Shown here: positions 49,764 to 51,075 of the stretch, in pieces
How positions within the stretch are numbered: position 1 is the stretch's first letter
Layout of the letters: each line of letters opens with the position of its first letter
Origin: Candidatus Methanomethylicaceae archaeon
Lineage (GTDB): Archaea; Thermoproteota; Methanomethylicia; Methanomethylicales; Methanomethylicaceae
DNA length: 51,075 nucleotides
Assembly (NCBI GenBank): GCA_025057955.1
Contig: JANXER010000009.1
Location: 1 to 51,075, forward strand
Reading direction: 5' to 3'
Notes under the pieces: model-generated
Database searches by the model: none
Seen by the model: the letters and a program-made list of their open reading frames with translations, nothing else
What the model was told of the DNA's origin: nothing
Made by a program: the position numbers and the translations under genes

Positions 49764-51075
49764 GCCTCCATTGAATCAAATATAATTTTACGCAATGAGG
49801 AGATAAGATTTTTTGCTCTCTCTTCATTTGGAGACTCCACAGTTATCCTTATTATTGGCTCTGTTCCTGAGGCTCTGATAAGAGCCCAAGTATAATCATC
49901 CCAGGAAATTCTAATTCCATCTATATAAGATATTTCAGCATCAGAATATAATTCATTAATCTTTGGCTTTAATCTATTAATTAAATTCAATTTATCATAA
50001 CATTTAATCTTTGATCTTTCTATGAAAAAGCTTGGAATTCCCATCATTAATTCAGAGGCTCTTATATCCTCTGAGTCTAAAAAATTCAAAAGAATTATTG
50101 AAGATAATACACCATCAGGACACTTCAGTATTTTCGGAAAGATCCATGCACCACAGCTCTCTCCTCCAAAGGAGGCATCTCTCTTGAGAGCTTCTTCAAC
50201 CACGTATGGATCTCCAACTTTGGTTCTATATACAATACCACCTAATGGTTTAATTAGAAAATCTATAATGGATGATGAATCCACATTAGTTACAATCGGT
50301 CCACCAAATTTCTTCACAAAATACTTAGCCACTTGAGCTAAAGTAATATCTTGAGGGATCACATTACCCTTTTCATCAATTACTACTAATCGATCTCCAT
50401 CACCATCATAGGCAAAGCCTATATCCAATGATTTCCTCTTCACAAACTCACATGTCTCTCTTAAGGACTCCTCATTCGGCTCTGGTCCTCTTCCTGGAAA
50501 TCTTCCATCTGGATCCAAGTTTATAGCATGTACCTCATGATTGCCAAGGCGAAATACAAGTGGAGCTGTCAATGAAGTTGTTCCATTACCAGGATCAATG
50601 CAGATTCTCCACTTCTTCCTTGTATTAAACTTTGATACCAACATCTCTACGTATTCATAAAATCCACAACCATCTATTCTAGATCCTAAAGAGTCCCAAT
50701 TTGCATAATTTGGCTCAGAATAAATCAAGAGTTCATAGAAGGATGGTAAGGCTGGTTTTCCAGTATTATCAAATATTTTTATTCCATTATATTCAGGTGG
50801 ATTGTGACTAGCAGTTATAGCAATTCCACCGGAATAGTATTGAGAATAAAATGCAATTGCTGGTGTAGGAAGCATGCCCATAAATATAGAATTAGAGCCA
50901 CTAGCGCAAATACCATTAATAATAGCATTTGCTAATAGAGGAGAGGTTAATCTAACATCGTGACCTATAACATAATTTCCTCTTTTCCAATTGGAAATAT
51001 TTGCGCCCACTTTAATACATAATTCCAATGAAACTTCTTTAATTGCTATTCCTCTAATTCCAGATGAGCTTATTA
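49760..51075 (-). CDS. glmM: phosphoglucosamine mutase/phosphohexomutase (GlmM-like), 5' end outside window
   Basis: Interconverts hexosamine-6-P and 1-P or hexose phosphates. Catalytic serine loop AITASHNPPEYNGIKIFD, metal loop AYDGDGDRLVVID, sugar loop GGESCGAWIFP and phosphate loop RASGTEPIIRI. The track begins at a TTG (51028), but the frame remains open to the window edge and reads SSSGIRGIAIKEVS, the conserved N-terminal SGIRG, so the true start lies at or just beyond 51075. Pairing with GlmU suggests glucosamine, though mannose/glucose mutase activity is possible. Confidence 0.9.
   Translation of the reverse strand, partial: ISSSGIRGIAIKEVSLELCIKVGANISNWKRGNYVIGHDVRLTSPLLANAIINGICASGSNSIFMGMLPTPAIAFYSQYYSGGIAITASHNPPEYNGIKIFDNTGKPALPSFYELLIYSEPNYANWDSLGSRIDGCGFYEYVEMLVSKFNTRKKWRICIDPGNGTTSLTAPLVFRLGNHEVHAINLDPDGRFPGRGPEPNEESLRETCEFVKRKSLDIGFAYDGDGDRLVVIDEKGNVIPQDITLAQVAKYFVKKFGGPIVTNVDSSSIIDFLIKPLGGIVYRTKVGDPYVVEEALKRDASFGGESCGAWIFPKILKCPDGVLSSIILLNFLDSEDIRASELMMGIPSFFIERSKIKCYDKLNLINRLKPKINELYSDAEISYIDGIRISWDDYTWALIRASGTEPIIRITVESPNEERAKNLISSLRKIIFDSMEA

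Overview
The window is a 51 kb stretch of an AT-rich archaeal chromosome. The gene content is unambiguously archaeal: exosome Rrp4/Rrp41/Rrp42, prefoldin alpha and beta, aIF6, the eukaryote-type ribosomal proteins eL15, eL20 (LX), eL31, eL39, eL40, eL43 and eS19, Alba, FEN1, Cdc48/VAT, SBDS, Nep1, PDCD5, RNase P protein subunits and archaeal-type AlaRS and LeuRS. GC-rich tRNA stems in an AT-rich genome suggest a thermophile. The mix fits a TACK-group archaeon, but I cannot name the lineage from this window. Genes are tightly packed and often overlap. Many open with a GGTGAT-type Shine-Dalgarno and a TTG codon, so several starts in the ORF track need moving.

Layout. 1-3.5 kb: Trm5-like tRNA methyltransferase, DUF371, protein-isoaspartate methyltransferase, FEN1 and a small winged-helix protein. 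3.5-7.4 kb: Cdc48/VAT, aEF1-beta, a small zinc-ribbon protein and a geranylgeranyl-reductase-like flavoprotein. 7.4-12.2 kb: Pth2, TruD, AspRS, a NusA-like KH protein, Alba, an Lrp-like regulator, eL40 and an apparently intron-containing tRNA-Val(CAC). 12.2-19.2 kb: TIGR00266 protein, DUF434 protein, LeuRS and AlaRS. 19.2-22.4 kb: a secE-nusG-L11-L1-P0-P1 operon with a 17-bp palindrome at its promoter. 22.4-29.6 kb: D-aminoacyl-tRNA deacylase, ArgF, then ftsY-prefoldin alpha-LX-aIF6-L31e-L39e-PDCD5-S19e-RNase P subunit 4, with divergent Nep1-Sir2 and tRNA-Gly(CCC). 29.6-35 kb: EF-2, a 6-phospho-3-hexuloisomerase-like protein and an EcfT-EcfA-EcfA transporter module. 35-44.4 kb: the archaeal exosome/proteasome superoperon (L15e, COG1325, Pop5-like, [citrate Re-synthase-like gene], PsmA, SBDS, Rrp4, Rrp41, Rrp42, L37Ae, Brix, Pcc1, prefoldin beta, DUF3194, DHH). 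44.4-51 kb: SerA-like dehydrogenase, YchF-like GTPase, DUF2095, radical SAM, GlmU-like and GlmM-like enzymes; the last runs off the window.

The window is mostly informational housekeeping: translation, ribosome biogenesis, RNA decay and modification, protein export and proteolysis. Amino-sugar, arginine, serine and central-carbon enzymes are interspersed. The most interesting signals are: (1) rrp4 and the P1 stalk gene seem to start at AUU and AUC, with a full Shine-Dalgarno in front and no ATG/GTG/TTG in a suitable place; (2) an unannotated C/D-box sRNA between the Pop5-like gene and the citrate-synthase gene, whose guide matches the conserved 23S rRNA P-loop strand; (3) a 16-nt insertion between the D arm and anticodon arm of tRNA-Val; (4) a citrate Re-synthase-like gene inside the exosome/proteasome superoperon where Rpp30 would be expected nearby; (5) a P0 protein lacking the usual acidic tail; (6) 63-bp and 43-bp exact repeats shared by the two ATPase domains of Cdc48, suggesting gene conversion. 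No CRISPR array, insertion sequence, prophage or origin was seen.
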